Positions 1 through 11,611 of a stretch of DNA of 64,000 bases are shown here, one piece after another. The translations under genes and the position numbers were made by a program. The notes beneath the pieces are model-generated. The model ran no database searches. It saw nothing but the letters and a program-made list of their open reading frames with translations, and was not told the origin of the DNA. Origin of the DNA: Metellina segmentata (taxonomy: Eukaryota > Arthropoda > Arachnida > Araneae > Tetragnathidae); contig OX375872.1 of the NCBI GenBank assembly GCA_947359465.1, forward strand, positions 83,198,931 to 83,262,930, in the 5' to 3' direction. Position 1 is the first letter of the stretch; every line of letters starts with the position of its first letter.

Positions 1-1537
1 GACTCGAAGTACACATATGTGTACCTAAAATGGTTAACCCCCTATGATGCTACCATCTAAAAGAGGAATTTACTTGAGAACTTTGAAGTATTTTATAATA
101 TTTACCAAAAAAACCCAACTGATTTTTAAACAATTTTTAAATGGTTGGTAGTGAAGAGGGTAAACAAGATATAATTGCGACGAACGTTCAGAAAAATGTA
201 CCAAAGTATGTCTAACAGTCAATTTCTCTGTGCTAACTAATCTATTGAAGGCCCTTGCGCCATGGAACCCCCAAAACAACCTTATAAAAGTTGGAAAAAG
301 TTTTAAAAGAACTAGCAAGTACTTCCATAGTGTTAACGGAAAGCAAATAAATGTATGAAAGTGTGCAAATGTAGTTTGAAATAGTTATTCTTGTTGAAGT
401 TCTTTTTCATATGCATTTATTTTCATTATTTTTGGCATATAGTGCCAATTACAAAAATGCTTCAAATAAGGTAACAATTTGTCTTATTATATTTAATTTT
501 AAATTGATTAGCGTATTTGTTTGAAAAATTGGAATTCGAACTTTTTATACGGTCCCTTAACCCAACACTTCGTAATAAAAATATTGCTTCATCTATTAAT
601 ATTATCTGAAAAGTCTATGGAGGTATAAAATTTGCAGCAGTTTCCAATGGGGTGTTGCACACGAACCAAATTGCAGGACGTCACTTAGAAAAATAATTGC
701 TGAAAATGAACTTGGTTTTGGCTGAATTAAAAGAGAGATGTTGGCATGTATGTTGATAGTGAATATTACAGCATGGGGATATATGCTTAGTATCATAACT
801 TCTACAATTTCTTCCGCTTTGTTGAGAATAGGGACTATAGTTAAGCATATGGGATCTGCATATATGCAATTGATATGCTATCAAATTAAAGCAAAAACTG
901 CGCTCCTAGTTCTGCATTTAAAATGTTAGAAAAATTAAAGCCAACAATAAGCAACGTAGGTGATAGAAATCTAAATTTTGAGATTGTAGAGAGCATTCCA
1001 ATTGATCTAAATATTTAATATTTACGATCGGGTTGATGTTATTAATCAAGTAAAAAACGAATTTCTTGGAAGAATGCGGTAAAAGGACAACTGATTTGTC
1101 CTGTCCATGCAAAATATAAACAATATAGGACGAACAGAAGAGGGAAAGCAACTAGCAGTATGTAAAAGTAGCCTATGATGTATTAAAATTGAAATTTACA
1201 GTTCACAAAACTCATTGCAATAAATTCAGCGCAAAATATTAAAACAAATGGTACTTTCTGAGAGGGATGCGTCCAAAGTTATGGAAATTGCAATCAGACT
1301 GAATAAAGCCGGGCTAAGGATTAATGTTTTCAGGTATATACATGTTTCTCAACGATGTTAGACACTGCCGATTATTATGATTTAGCCACTTGGAGAATAC
1401 AGTCTAGTGTTTTAATTGTTCATTTTGCAACTATGGAAAACATTGAAATTATCAGAGCCTTTTCTTACTACAGAAAAAGAGGGTACAGAGAGGTGAACAG
1501 AGAACTGAATCGTCATATAACACTGGTTTTAAATTAA
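1..1537. other. No recognisable gene or repeat
   Basis: AT-rich sequence with only short open frames (under about 85 codons) whose composition is that of chance frames. I see no domain motif, splice-bounded exon, inverted repeat or tRNA-like box. Confidence 0.5.
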
Positions 1538-1610
1538 GCGGCGTTGTCCTAGTATCTTTTCCTTCGGGGTGGATCCCTAACTCTTCGCCGCTCCTTGTGC
1601 TGCTCCAGTG
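1538..1610 (+). mobile_element. SINE-A 3' fragment
   Basis: A piece of the SINE-A body seen at 18.3, 21.2, 36.8 and 60.6 kb. It carries GGCGTTGTCCT, a TCCTTCGGG(A/G)TGGATCCC block, and the end of the body where other copies read TGTTGCTCTAGTGCGACG. The tRNA-like head and the first two thirds of the body are absent, so it is 5'-truncated. Orientation is inferred from the order of these blocks. Confidence 0.6.
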
Positions 1611-2029
1611 AAAAAACAGACAAGAAACTGTAAAACTTTACGTGGTGTATAATTTCGGGACTTAAATGACATAAATGGACTGTAAACAATTCATGACTAC
1701 CCAGAAGAATTTTTAACTGCTACAAAGACTAGTTTAGGACAGGGACTGTGAATACAGTCAATCGGAAATTGTAAAAAAGCAATTACTTTATATATCACGG
1801 GTAATTTATTTATTTCAGTAACACAAATAGTGACGAAATAACTGCGTCCATGCTTTATTAGCAATGAATACCCCTGTAATTTTTTGGCCTGTAATAAAAT
1901 GATGAAAATAGTCAAATATTTTGGAAACTCACGCATATTTCCTGTGATTAGTTAAGGGAGTATAAATTGTATAACGGTCTCTTAAGAATAATTATGAAAA
2001 GGTATGCAGCGCAGTAATTTGTGGAAAAC

Positions 2030-2812
2030 ATATCATGTCAAAATATTTGCAATATTCGCTGAATTCCAATTTTTTACCTATAAAACAACTCAAAACTCTT
2101 TTTCTCATAAACTCAAGCAAATCTGCAAAAAAAAATTGAATGCATCATTTATGCAGTCTAGAAATCTTCCATTTGTTTTATCCCAAAGTTTTTCTCTTTT
2201 CACAATCATGCAAAGTTTATGTCAACTAATAACGTACGGATACTTTGAATACTTTGAAATGATGGTTCAAATCAAAAATTGAGAATACAATTATCTATTC
2301 CCGTGAACTTTCGCAGTACAAGGCTACAAAAGGCCGCTAAGCTTTAACTAAATTTCCAACTTGAAGACTAATTGATATGTTGGTTTAATATTTTTTCTTA
2401 GTATGAGATTTGTGATAAACAAAAGACCACTTGATATTATTTTCAGTATTTGCTGAATTTCAAAAATTCTAGCCTACAAAATCAATTAAATTGCTTTTTC
2501 TTACAAACGTAAGTAAATCTTAGAAGAAACATTAGTGCAGGTTTTTAGTAGCTTGGATATGTTCTTAGATTGCATCCAAAAAGTTTCACTCGTTCCAATC
2601 ATACAAAATTTACATTAAGTAATAAAAGGCGGAGGGCTTTGAGTACTTCAAGCTGTTGTTAATTTATTGAGAATGCAATTATCTATTCATGTTAACTTTC
2701 GCAATACAATGCTACAAAAGACAGCTTAGGTTTAACTAGATTTCCAACTTGAAGACTAATTGATATGTTGCTTTAATAATTTCTCTCGATATGTAACAGA
2801 ATCGATAAAGCA
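2030..2812. repeat. Diverged tandem duplication, unit about 390 bp
   Basis: Two head-to-tail units, about 2030-2420 and 2421-2812. Matching landmarks: GCTGAATT at about 2058 and 2452; GAGAATACAATTATCTATTC at 2281 and GAGAATGCAATTATCTATTC at 2669; the shared CCAACTTGAAGACTAATTG block near 2358 and 2743. The offset is 394 at the first landmark and 388 at the second. The copies differ by substitutions and small indels. No third unit is visible on either side, so this is either a dimer of a satellite-like unit or a single old duplication. Unit limits are good to about 20 bp. Confidence 0.75.
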
Positions 2813-3138
2813 CTTCCAGAGATTTGGAGCTGATCAAAAGAACTTCGCCTATCTCTGCATAGATGTTAATTATGAATACCTCGAATAAATTATATAAGGA
2901 TCCAAACGTATTTATTTGGTCTTTCCTCATTAAATATTTAATCATGCTTGTGTTATCAAACTGAAAATAATATTCAACGCTACAGTTGTGGAAATAAAGA
3001 TCTGATAACATGATGAGGATCCCTGTTTATATGCCGGGCATTTTAAAATGCATATTTATACCATAGGTATAACTATGCTTTAAGCATAAAAGATGTTTTT
3101 ATGGAAACTTGGGAAATTGTTGCAGAATGTTAACATTC

Positions 3139-3361
3139 TTAACCCTTCAAGTGGTTTTGTCTAGTTATCTTGTCCATCAAGAAGAACAATTTTGCTAATG
3201 ACGTGATATCTCTTTATCAAGATACTGCCGAATTTTTCAAGATCTGGTCAGTTTCCTTCTAATGACAAGGCGACGTGATTATGATGGACGAGGTATCTCG
3301 TACATCAAGATCTGGTCAGTATAATGACGGGGAACTCGTTGTAACAACCACATAAAGGGAC
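3139..3361 (-). mobile_element. TTAA palindromic repeat, copy A
   Basis: Starts TTAA-CCCTTCAAGTGGTT, the terminal inverted repeat of the family described under copy K. The interior contains CATCAAGATCTGGTCAG modules, the reverse complement of the CAGATCTTGATG modules in the other copies, so this one lies on the minus strand. The right end, ACAACCACATAAAGGG, is decayed and its TTAA is lost. Confidence 0.75.
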
Positions 3362-4309
3362 AATGGTTTTAAATTTTTTAAAAAACATTTTAAGCACGAA
3401 TCTCATTTTAAATTGTACTCTTCTACCTTTAATTTCTTTTATTTTAATAACAAAATATTATTAGAATGCAGTATAAATGACCCATACACGTTTATACCCC
3501 TGTGTCAAAGAACTAATAGTCCAGTCCACGTTTCCAAATGTTTTAGTGAGTGTCAATATACCACAGCGTCAAATTGTCCCTACGAATTAAAAGAGGGTTC
3601 ACTTTAAATTCAGGCACACAAGGTTAGATCTATCCTCGAGCTTTAAGCATAAATTTTAATGACCATCCCGATGTCGGATATCTCCTCACTTCTCTTCTTT
3701 AATATGGTGATCAATACGTCGATTCAATTCATTTGCGCGCGCTGTCGTATGGCGCTCGTACCCTAAGTACTTATTTAAAATCCATTTACGGTTACTACTT
3801 TCATAAAACTCGCCTGCGGACTTTGATTAGAATTTACTGACGTTCATTCTAACCACCGAAAAAGAACGCTTGAAAATTAAGCTCTCCGACACGGAATTAA
3901 TCTCTCATATTTTCAGCAGGCCAACTGTTAAATGTTTTTTACTGAGCAAGAATCCCGGTTATGGCATGCAAGCGTGAGGTGGTATGAAGTGTTGAAACGG
4001 GTGCAAAAATATTTTCGTTTGTGTGTGACACATTAACCCATTCGAGTGCGTGAAATTTCAAAAAGTAAATGTTGAAGGAAGAACCATTAACAAATTTAAA
4101 AATTTCCAACGACAAGGAAATTGATATGAACAGTCAGATCATAATTATTTTTAGAATATTATTTTTTGACTAATTTTACTAAGGTGTTTAATGAAATAAA
4201 AACACAATGTAAAGCGAGTTCTAAAAAACCAGGAGGAAGATTCAGAAATTCATATAATTATTTAGGATTCATGTGTGAAAATCCCACAATGGGTCTCAGC
4301 TGGAAAACT
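3362..4309. other. No recognisable gene or repeat
   Basis: Nothing supported. The part around 3600-3860 is a little richer in G+C than its surroundings, but it shows no open frame or repeat match. Confidence 0.45.
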
Positions 4310-5015
4310 ATACTGTATAAGAAAAAAAATCGATGCGCCAAGAAGGAGTTGTCCAGGAGTTGTGCCGGGCTCAATCAACTCGCTGACTGGAGACGTATAA
4401 TCTTTAATGACATATTCCCACAACAGTGCGTTATGATCCGGGGTGTCGTCTCCTTTGACAGCCGAACCCCTTGGGTTGTGCTTTCTGGCACACTTACAGC
4501 ACAGCGGTACGTTGACGACATTCGACGACCATTTGTATTACCGTTCCTCTTGATACACCCCAGAATTACTTTGCAACAAGATAATGCCAGTCTGAACACG
4601 GCACGTGTTGCTATGAATTGTCTTCAAGCTTTTCCAACACTTCCTTGGCCTGCTAGGGCTCCTGATCTCTCTCCCATAAAGCACATTTCGGACGGGAAGA
4701 CGATAGCAATCATCCCGGAATGTTGACCATTTAGCCCGACAGTTGGAGACAATTTGTCAAGTAATTCAGCAGGACACCATCCGAGAAATTTTCCAGTCTA
4801 TGCCACTCCGGGTGACAGCTTGCATCCAGGCCAGATATGAACCAACGCCTTACTGACCTCCTCCCTTTGTTACGGCCAAACTCTGAAATAAATCATTAAA
4901 TTGTTTTGAAATTTTAATCGTTTGTTTTTCTGTGTTTGTTCTTTACGTTCACCAATTTTAATCGCAATCGGACAACTCCTTCTAGGTGCTTCGATTTGTT
5001 TTGTTGTAAAGTGTA
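4310..5015 (+). mobile_element. Internally deleted Tc1-like element, copy 1
   Basis: About 0.7 kb bounded by terminal inverted repeats of roughly 45 bp. The left end begins near TATACTGTATAAG and runs through AGAAGGAGTTGTCC at 4341-4354. The right end has GGACAACTCCTTCT at about 4971-4984 and continues through TTGTTGTAAAGTGTA. Full Tc1 elements are about 1.3-1.7 kb, so roughly the N-terminal half of the transposase gene is missing. The left TIR passes almost directly into transposase codons just before the first catalytic block. The element at 46.7-47.8 kb has the same join, so this is probably a propagated deletion derivative rather than a private deletion. Confidence 0.85.
4363..4856 (+). 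pseudogene. Tc1-like transposase, C-terminal remnant
   Basis: Remnant of a DDE transposase, the cut-and-paste enzyme of Tc1-type transposons, lacking the helix-turn-helix DNA-binding half. Visible blocks, in order: LADWRRIIFND (the lead-in to the first catalytic Asp; the usual DESRF has decayed), LQQDNA with the second catalytic Asp, a PWPAR-PDLSP block, and then, after a frame shift near 4690, ARQLETICQVIQQDTIRE and VTACIQARYEP before a stop at 4854. The catalytic Glu that normally follows PDLSPI is Lys (PDLSPIKH). With that change, a frameshift and no DNA-binding domain it cannot be active. An open frame runs in from 4166, upstream of the TIR, which is a chance extension and not the gene start. 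Confidence 0.8.
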
Positions 5016-5654
5016 TTTAATTTTGGCTATCTAGGAGTACGTAATAGAAAATAAAAGAAATACAAAAAATTCATTCTATTAATTCTGGGATCTGTAAGCA
5101 CCACATTGGTGAATTATTGGAGGTGGGGTATGCTTTATGTAGCTTTCTTTTACTCTGAAAATTTAATTATTTTTGGTTTTTTAAATGATCTATCTCTATG
5201 ACAGTAATATAATTTTACAAAAGACTGAGATTTTGAAGTTATGTGTACATGTTATTTTCAAAGTGACTATATTTTTATGATATTTTAAAGCTCACATTTC
5301 TATAGCAAGAGTGAGCATGAGTTATGGAGACGAATCAAGGGATTACATCTTGAAATATGAGTAAAAGTTCGGAAACGATATCTGTACATAGTTTTGATGA
5401 CTATCACTGCTGAAAACCCTGCCTCACATGAATCGGATGTGACAAAAGAAATTAAAATCGTAGGGATTTATCAATTCTGGATAGTTCTATCTAGTTATCT
5501 ATTTCTGGATACACGTGACTAGAACAGATATTTCTACTCAGTCGTTATCCTCTTGGGATTATCGTGACAGTGATCTTAGCTAATGACTTTAGCCTTATAA
5601 ATAAACAGCTTTTAAATATTCTGCACATCAAAGGCTTAAACATTTTCTTGATTT
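5016..5654. other. No recognisable gene or repeat
   Basis: Sequence between the Tc1 relic and the (TA)n tract. No motif, long frame or match to another part of the window was seen. Confidence 0.45.
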
Positions 5655-5802
<148 letters not shown>

Positions 5803-6195
5803 TATATCGCGGACCACATATTGTTGGGAAGCAGTAAAACTTCCGCGGCTACTGACAGAAGGTGGTGCTCCTCATGGAGTTGCAATACAAAGTTTGAAAA
5901 CTCGCTTGTAACTCATTAATTTGGAATTCATAGCGATGTGAATAGACTGATTTCAGGGAGAAATCACTTAGAAATTTTCCCGCTCTCGGGACGGCTTGAC
6001 CACTGATTTTTAAAATGACTGATATGAATTGCTACCTGATTTTCTGACCTGAATTGCTAAAAATATATTATAAGAGTAAAATCTAAACTAATTTTTCTGA
6101 GCATAGTCTTAGAAATTTAAAAATTTTCTTATTAAATATCTGCAATATTTACCTAAATAGGTGTGTTTCAATTTAAATGGTTAGCAGACAGGTGG

Positions 6196-6488
6196 TTAAT
6201 TAGCGTCGCACTAGAGCAACACAACGGACCATTGGCGGTGGTCCAGGATCAATCCAGAAGGGAAAGATTTAAGGACAGCGCCTCTTAATTTTGAGCCTCG
6301 GTAAGATGGCGAGAACAATACTTGTGCTGGCACCCTACTCTCCAAACTTCCACACAACGCCAACGTGATGATATTTGAGGCCCCAACAGATTTAACGAAT
6401 TTCGTGTAAAGACGGCCTTTTACTGCACTGAATTTCGAACTCGCAACCCACTTATCCCTTACACTTTCAACTGGGCTACCGCATCCCT
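6196..6488 (-). mobile_element. SINE-A copy, near full length, head 1
   Basis: A tRNA-derived SINE read on the minus strand. The tRNA-like head lies at the right end: the reverse complement of 6430-6450 gives a B-box-like GCGAGTTCGAA, and the A-box region lies near 6465-6488. The body follows leftward with the family blocks GAGGACAT-like, GAGTGGGGTGCCAGC-like and CTCTTAATTTTGAGCC, ending GCGACGCTAATTAA at 6196. SINEs of this type are transcribed by RNA polymerase III from the internal boxes and depend on a LINE for copying. The head is mutated. Confidence 0.75.
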
Positions 6489-7261
6489 GTAAAATGACTT
6501 TTTATCCTGTTAGAATACTCGACTTGACCTTTTGGTTTTATTTGAAGCAAACTGAGTAACAACACATGTAATTTTCAACGGTCCCTGAACGTCTCATTCT
6601 AAAAATATCTCTCGCGTAACATTGATTAATTACTAAAGCAAGTTTATGCTCTAGTTTGCTGTATTCTGTGACAGAGGGCACTTCTGTTTTGTTTAATATC
6701 CATTCCACAGCAGTTCCCAAATTTTCAAATGCTTCCATTAATTTGTTTCGGGGATAACATCAGAGTGGTTGTAATTCTTGTGAAGTTTTTTTGAAGCAGA
6801 GTTTTTTTATTTCCGTTCCTTAATTTTAATTCTACTGCATGACTTGCTTTGTGTGATATTTAATGATTGGTTTCAAGTTATTTATAGTCTTGGATCTCAA
6901 CAGCTGGTTTTTCTTTACGAATAAAGAAAGGTAATGGAAAATGTTAAGCATGGATACCTGCAACACTGGTAGTTGACATTTAAATATGATTACTGATGTG
7001 AAAGTTACTCATCGTTTTTTAAACGTTTAATTTTATAATTTTCAATTTGACCCCATGAGCGTTTTTATTTGTACTTTTAATTATTTTGTAAAGTTGTTTT
7101 AATAAATATGAACAATAATTATAATAATATTTATTTTTTAGTTTCAGTTTGTTCAATGACCATAAAGCTTATTTCAATTATATATTAATTGATGTTAAAT
7201 GTATTAAATAAATATACTATGCTCACAGGAGGGCTTTACGAATTAAAAACCTCTATCATAT
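6489..7261. other. No recognisable gene or repeat
   Basis: The only item of note is a 66-codon open frame on the minus strand (6538-6738) with a balanced, protein-like composition. It is closed by an in-frame stop just upstream of its Met and matches no family I know, so it is not annotated as a gene. Confidence 0.4.
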
Positions 7262-7478
7262 TTAATCCACCTGGTGGTTGCACTAAACGAGGTAACTTGT
7301 CACTGGCAACACTAATGGACGATATATCTCATTATTTGAAAAAAAAGCATGATCAGAACTTGATGTTGCCATCATAAAAAAATTGGCATTATCCTGAAGA
7401 CGAGATATTTTGTCATTAGCAGAATTATCCAGATCTCGATGGACGAGATATCTCGTCGAAACCACTTGGAAGGGAAAC
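7262..7478 (+). mobile_element. TTAA palindromic repeat, copy B
   Basis: Left end TTAA-TCCACCTGGTGGTT, right end AACCACTTGGAAGG (TTAA degraded to AAAC). The interior keeps the GATGGACGAGATATCTCGTC core at 7439-7458 next to the right end. The first two modules are heavily mutated. It leaves a 60-codon open frame on the minus strand that I treat as chance. Confidence 0.75.
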
Positions 7479-8667
7479 GAATTCTATATGAGAGGGATTT
7501 TCAGTGCAAACAGACAAACCAAATAGAAATCGAAAATTTTATTTCCACTACCCAATTGTTCTAGTATGATATAGAGGGTTTATCTTAATATGTAGTTTAT
7601 CGAAGTTTTGGCGATGTTCTACGACTAATTGACATTGACCAATCAACTATCACAAATGAATTTGGAATTCATTCTTTGGAATTTTTATCGGCGTTGGTGT
7701 TGAAATTGTATTCGAAAAATAAGCCGTGACGTCACGTTTGGGATACGTACAGGAATAAAGTTCCACCATAGAAAAACTACCGCCGCATTCCTATAATATT
7801 TTTAAGGAAGGTATTTTATCAATTGAAATGAAGTAAAAAATACTTGTGTATTGGGATGAATATATGTCTGTGTGGAATTCAGCTGATTACTTATTTTAAA
7901 AATATGACTTTTCATATAGCTATTTATAGTTAAAAGGTCAGTAAAAACTAAATTTCGTATTTTATACATTTAACACTCTTTAGTAAAGTAAATGGTTATT
8001 AAAAATTATGCGATTTCTTAGCACTTTTTCTAGTTGAAAGTGTTATGTAATTTGCCCTCGTGTTGAAAAAAAACCCGTAGATCGAAAAGTCAAAACTAAG
8101 TAGTCCCCGGCAAAATAAAAATAAAAGATGTGTGATCTGTAATACTTTATATGAATCACTCTGATCTTACATTAATATGAGAATCCTGTAACTCATGTGC
8201 ATTTCTATGTGGAAGGATTTGAAGAGGGTGGTATACAAAAAGTGGCAACAACTATATTCAGAAAGATGTTGGAATCATGAATACTATTTTAGCTAGACAG
8301 AGTAGCGAAAATAATATCAACAATTTTTGTTGACTCTCAAGCCATAACCAAGGAAATTACATTTGCCTCTCGCAGTTGCTCAGCATTGATTTCCAGGTAA
8401 AAAATTGCAGTAAATTATATCATGGTCAGTGGCTGATATGTACAATTGCTGTAGATTCCCAGTCACTGGGAAGCTCAAGGTAAGGAATTGGCGAAGGCCT
8501 AGCAAAAGCTTCTTGTGAATTATCTCTGCCATTCCCACAGACAGGTTGCTTGGGTTTTATTAAGCTAGGATCACATTTGATCATTCTGTGCTAAACATAA
8601 GACAATGGGAAGTAATGGGCATATGCCCATGAGAAAAGTTTTATTGACACAGAAGAGAGAAATACAC
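7479..8667. other. No recognisable gene or repeat
   Basis: About 1.2 kb with no long frame or domain. GGGCATATGCCC at about 8617 is a 12-bp palindrome just left of the SINE head below. Confidence 0.45.
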
Positions 8668-8748
8668 CCATGGAGGAATCGAATCTACACCACCCACAGC
8701 TCTCAGGTTTCTAACGTAGTGAGAAAACCCACTGAGCCACGGTGGGCC
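8668..8748 (-). mobile_element. tRNA-like SINE head, family D
   Basis: On the minus strand this reads as a tRNA-like head: GGGCCCACCGTGGCTCAGTG carries an A-box (TGGCTCAGTGG), and GATTCGATTCCTCC (rc of about 8671-8684) carries a B-box. The spacing is as in tRNA-derived SINEs. The head is not foldable into a sound tRNA (no matching acceptor stem was found by eye), so it is not called as a tRNA gene. Its body does not resemble SINE-A. The head abuts the 0.42-kb TIR element directly. Confidence 0.6.
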
Positions 8749-9172
8749 CATAGACATGAAATATAGGTAGACTGAACATTTTTATTGAGAGGAGTTCCAA
8801 AAAGCGTGACTAACGTATTGATTAGTAGGGACGTGAATGCTCTGTGAAAAATTGAATTAGTTGACCAATTTGCCGTTTTTTCACTTCGTTAGACGGTATA
8901 ACGTTGTACAACAGGGCGTATGTGTGAATAGACATTTCAATAGAGTGTCGATAAAACTGGCGAAATTGCCAAATTCTACTACTTTGTCTCGAGGGCTATT
9001 TAGATGATAAAGCACTGTATGGGCACCGTGGACCAATCAGATGATGAACGTACTTTTCTGCTCGACTGATGAAAGTAATATAAGGGTCATGTTACTATTA
9101 GTTTTTGTCTCATGATCCTGGGCACACAAAAGTGTTACCATAGCTCACTTTACTTTTATATATCCTCTACGG
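8749..9172 (+). mobile_element. 0.42-kb TIR element, copy 1
   Basis: One of three dispersed copies (the others are at 22.6 and 52.7 kb) that align over their whole length. The ends are imperfect inverted repeats of about 30 bp: the left end reads CATAGACATGAAATATAGG, and the reverse complement of the right end begins CGTAGAGGATATATAAAAG. Shared interior blocks include GGACCAATCAGATGATGAA and AAGGGTCATGTTAC. No coding capacity. It behaves like a MITE-type non-autonomous DNA element of unknown superfamily. Confidence 0.75.
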
Positions 9173-9560
9173 GTCGGCTTTTCTGACTTGAGAGAAATGA
9201 ACCTAAACAGTTAGTCTGACCTTGCTGATGTAAAAATAACTGCTGATAGAGTTCCATATTTTACTTCCGTTTCAAGACTATTAAGCGTTCAGAGTTTTGG
9301 TGAAATGGCTGAGGTCGGGCGTAAGATAAAAAAATTTTCTAGCTGCTTAAAGAATTTAAGATTAGTGTGGATACATTTTATGGAGTACGAGAACACACAC
9401 ACACATACACACACGTTTATTTAAAAACTGAAGCCATAACTTAAAAAAGAAACTACATCCCAGTTATACATTATATTATTATAATTTCTTACATTTTGTA
9501 TCATTATGAATGCTGGATTTCATCTGACGTTCAGGGTACTTAAAGGCGAGGCTATGTCAG
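9173..9560. other. Unassigned sequence with a (CA)n run
   Basis: Contains a short CA-dinucleotide run at about 9393-9413 and nothing else I can support. Confidence 0.5.
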
Positions 9561-9722
9561 GTAAATTAGCGTTGTACTGGGGTAGCACAACTGACTATTG
9601 GTGACGGTTCAAGATAATTACCGAAAGGAAAGAATCTGAGGACATCTCGTAATTTTGAACTATAATCAGGAAACGAGGTTAACACCTGAGCACGTCCCCC
9701 AGTCTCCAAACTTCAGGGAACC
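9561..9722 (-). mobile_element. SINE-A copy, head missing
   Basis: The 3' half of SINE-A on the minus strand: AAATTAGCGTTGTACTGG at the left, then GAGGACATCTCGTAATTTTG and CACCTGAGCACG. The homology stops at about 9722, just before a (TA)n tract, so the tRNA-like head is lost. Confidence 0.7.
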
Positions 9723-9732
9723 TTTAGATTCG

Positions 9733-9736
<4 letters not shown>

Positions 9737-9768
<32 letters not shown>
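9737..9768. repeat. (TA)n microsatellite
   Basis: About 30 bp of TA dinucleotides directly beyond the truncated SINE. Confidence 0.9.
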
Positions 9769-9770
<2 letters not shown>

Positions 9771-10841
9771 CATACTAGATAGTTTTTTGAAAAAGCGATC
9801 CTCATGGATCAGAACAGCATGTTGTGGCTGAAACAGCAAAGGAGGGGAGCAGCAAGAATTAATGAATATACTTCAACGTTTCGAAGATATAAAATCGTTA
9901 TGATCTAAAGAGACACCATAATTATACTAAGCTATAGTTATCCATGTGAGTAACTCCAGGAATGGATAGGTTAAGGAGTAGAGGTATCTTAGATATATAA
10001 ACGTTCCTCGGTCAATTAATAAATCCTCTGTTATTGCATCCGCTGATGTTTCCTCAGTGAATAGATCAATACTTCTCTTTCTTGACCGTTGCGTGACATT
10101 TAAAACTGGGTCTGCTATTTTTGCTCATCTCATTTTCCGGAGCTCTGCCCGTCTTCCTTTGCTTCTTCCGGGATTTTCTTTGGGTGTTACATGGTATCTT
10201 AGTGTCCCCCAAAAGTCCTGGGATCTACAGGACTCTGCCAAACTCTATACAAACAGCTTAGTAATGATACTATATCGAAGGAAATTTGTACATCATTCGT
10301 TTCAATTTCTCAATTGCTGGAGACAATGTTTCCTTCTATTGAAGTTGGAACTGGAATCCGAATCTGGTAGCTTACAACTTCCCTGGAATTCTGACTCATA
10401 TATTTTCTGGTCTTAAGGCTTCAGTGTCGAATCAGTGACACAGCAAAGTAAAGGGACCCCGAAATCCTCCTAAAAATCCCTGATATCCCCAAAGCCCTGT
10501 AAAGAGAATCCCCCGAACGGTTGATAGTTTTTTATTGTATGCCTCTTTAGCTATCAAAAATTATAAAAATAGAATACCCTTTTCTAATACTCTTTAAGTA
10601 AAGTATAAGTAATAAAAAAAGTTAGTAGTTTATGAAATTAGTCATTCACTATAAAATACAAATGTTGGAAACTCGTGAATTTTGCTTCCATCAGACACTA
10701 TCATCTCGCAGTCTCATATTTACATTTTGCATCATTGTTACAAAAGAAACAGAAAAATGATTTCTAGAAACAAGATTTGAATATTTTCTTACCGTTACTT
10801 GACATTATAGATATTTAGCTAATATAACCACCGTAGAGATT
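9769..10841. other. No recognisable gene or repeat
   Basis: Holds one of the longer open frames outside the transposon relics (10057-10416, + strand, 119 codons from the first Met). The translation is rich in Leu, Ser and Phe, has no motif I recognise, and lies in no conserved context. I cannot support it as a gene. Confidence 0.4.
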
Positions 10842-11295
10842 CTATTGTTGTTGTTTCTCATGCCTATACTGGCAGACCAGAGGAGTGCCAGGCCAGTCGA
10901 AGACGGCAAGAGGCGAGGGGGTGCGTCTTCCATGTTATTAAGCCCCATTGGGAGGAAGTCCGACATTGCTCGACATACATGACACATCCGTTTTACAGGA
11001 AGGCCCCTTTCATACATCCATTCACTCACACATATCGAAATTTAGATTCCAATCAGAGGCCGATAACCCCCTGATCAGGTACCCCCAGAGGTATTGATTT
11101 GGTATGGGGACACGGGGGACTTTGTGACCACGACCTATTTAACGTGCCCCAGTCACCATTAGTGAACACGACTTTCTTTAGCCAGGTCGAAGCGCCGATC
11201 TTGCAATCATCAGAATTGCAGGCTCCGCATAGGACAGAACCCACAACCCTTCTGATGCGAGCCCGACGCTCTACTGACTGAGCTACCGCGGCTCT
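10842..11295 (-). mobile_element. SINE-B, near full length (about 450 bp)
   Basis: Minus-strand SINE with a tRNA-like head at the right end: the reverse complement of 11276-11295 reads GAGCCGCGGTAGCTCAGTCA, giving an A-box (TAGCTCAGTCAGTAGAG), and a weaker B-box GGGTTCTGTCC lies at about 11229-11239. The 3' end at the left is an (AAC)n tail, seen as TTGTTGTTGTTTC at 10845-10857. The body differs from SINE-A. The same tail and adjoining block recur in a fragment at 61.7 kb. GAGATTCTATT at about 10836-10846 and GAGATTCTTATT at about 11322-11333 may be the target-site duplication, but the right one is about 26 bp beyond the head. Confidence 0.75.
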
Positions 11296-11398
11296 TTCTT
11301 ATTTGATTTATTTCTTATTTGAGAGATTCTTATTTGAACTGATTGTCAAGGGGATCAATCGAGATGCATCCTTTTATTTGCTTCAGTAATAGATTACT

Positions 11399-11611
11399 TT
11401 AAACAAACTGGTGGTATCTCACCATTTGTAGAACTGACCAGATCCTAACAGACGAGATATCTAGGCTTTGAAGGAAAAATTACCAGATCGCGATCTCGTC
11501 ATCATGAAAAAAAAAATCGACACTATTTTGAGGAGGAGATATCTCGTCATTAACAAAATTAGTGAGATCTTGATGGACGAGATACCTTGTCGGAACCACT
11601 TGCAGGGTTAA
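11399..11611 (+). mobile_element. TTAA palindromic repeat, copy C
   Basis: The left end is degraded (TTAA-ACAAACTGGTGGTATCTC). The right end AACCACTTGCAGGG is followed by TTAA at 11608-11611. Interior modules CAGATCGCGATCTCGTCATC and GACGAGATACCTTGTCGG are recognisable. Confidence 0.75.

Noticed and set aside
4375..4599. 74-codon minus-strand frame
   Set aside because: Antisense shadow of the Tc1 transposase remnant. The same holds for 35410-35607 and for the plus-strand frame 47322-47645.
6538..6738. 66-codon minus-strand frame with protein-like composition
   Set aside because: An in-frame stop lies immediately upstream of the Met, and there is no recognisable domain or neighbouring exon.
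8668..8748. Genuine tRNA gene
   Set aside because: A- and B-boxes are present but I could not pair an acceptor stem or find a sound anticodon arm, and SINE heads with such boxes are frequent in the window. The same reasoning applies to the heads at 11.3, 12.3, 43.8, 47.2 and 58.8 kb.
10057..10416. 119-codon plus-strand frame
   Set aside because: Long for a chance frame here, but no motif, no repeat relation and no splice context. It would need expression or conservation evidence.
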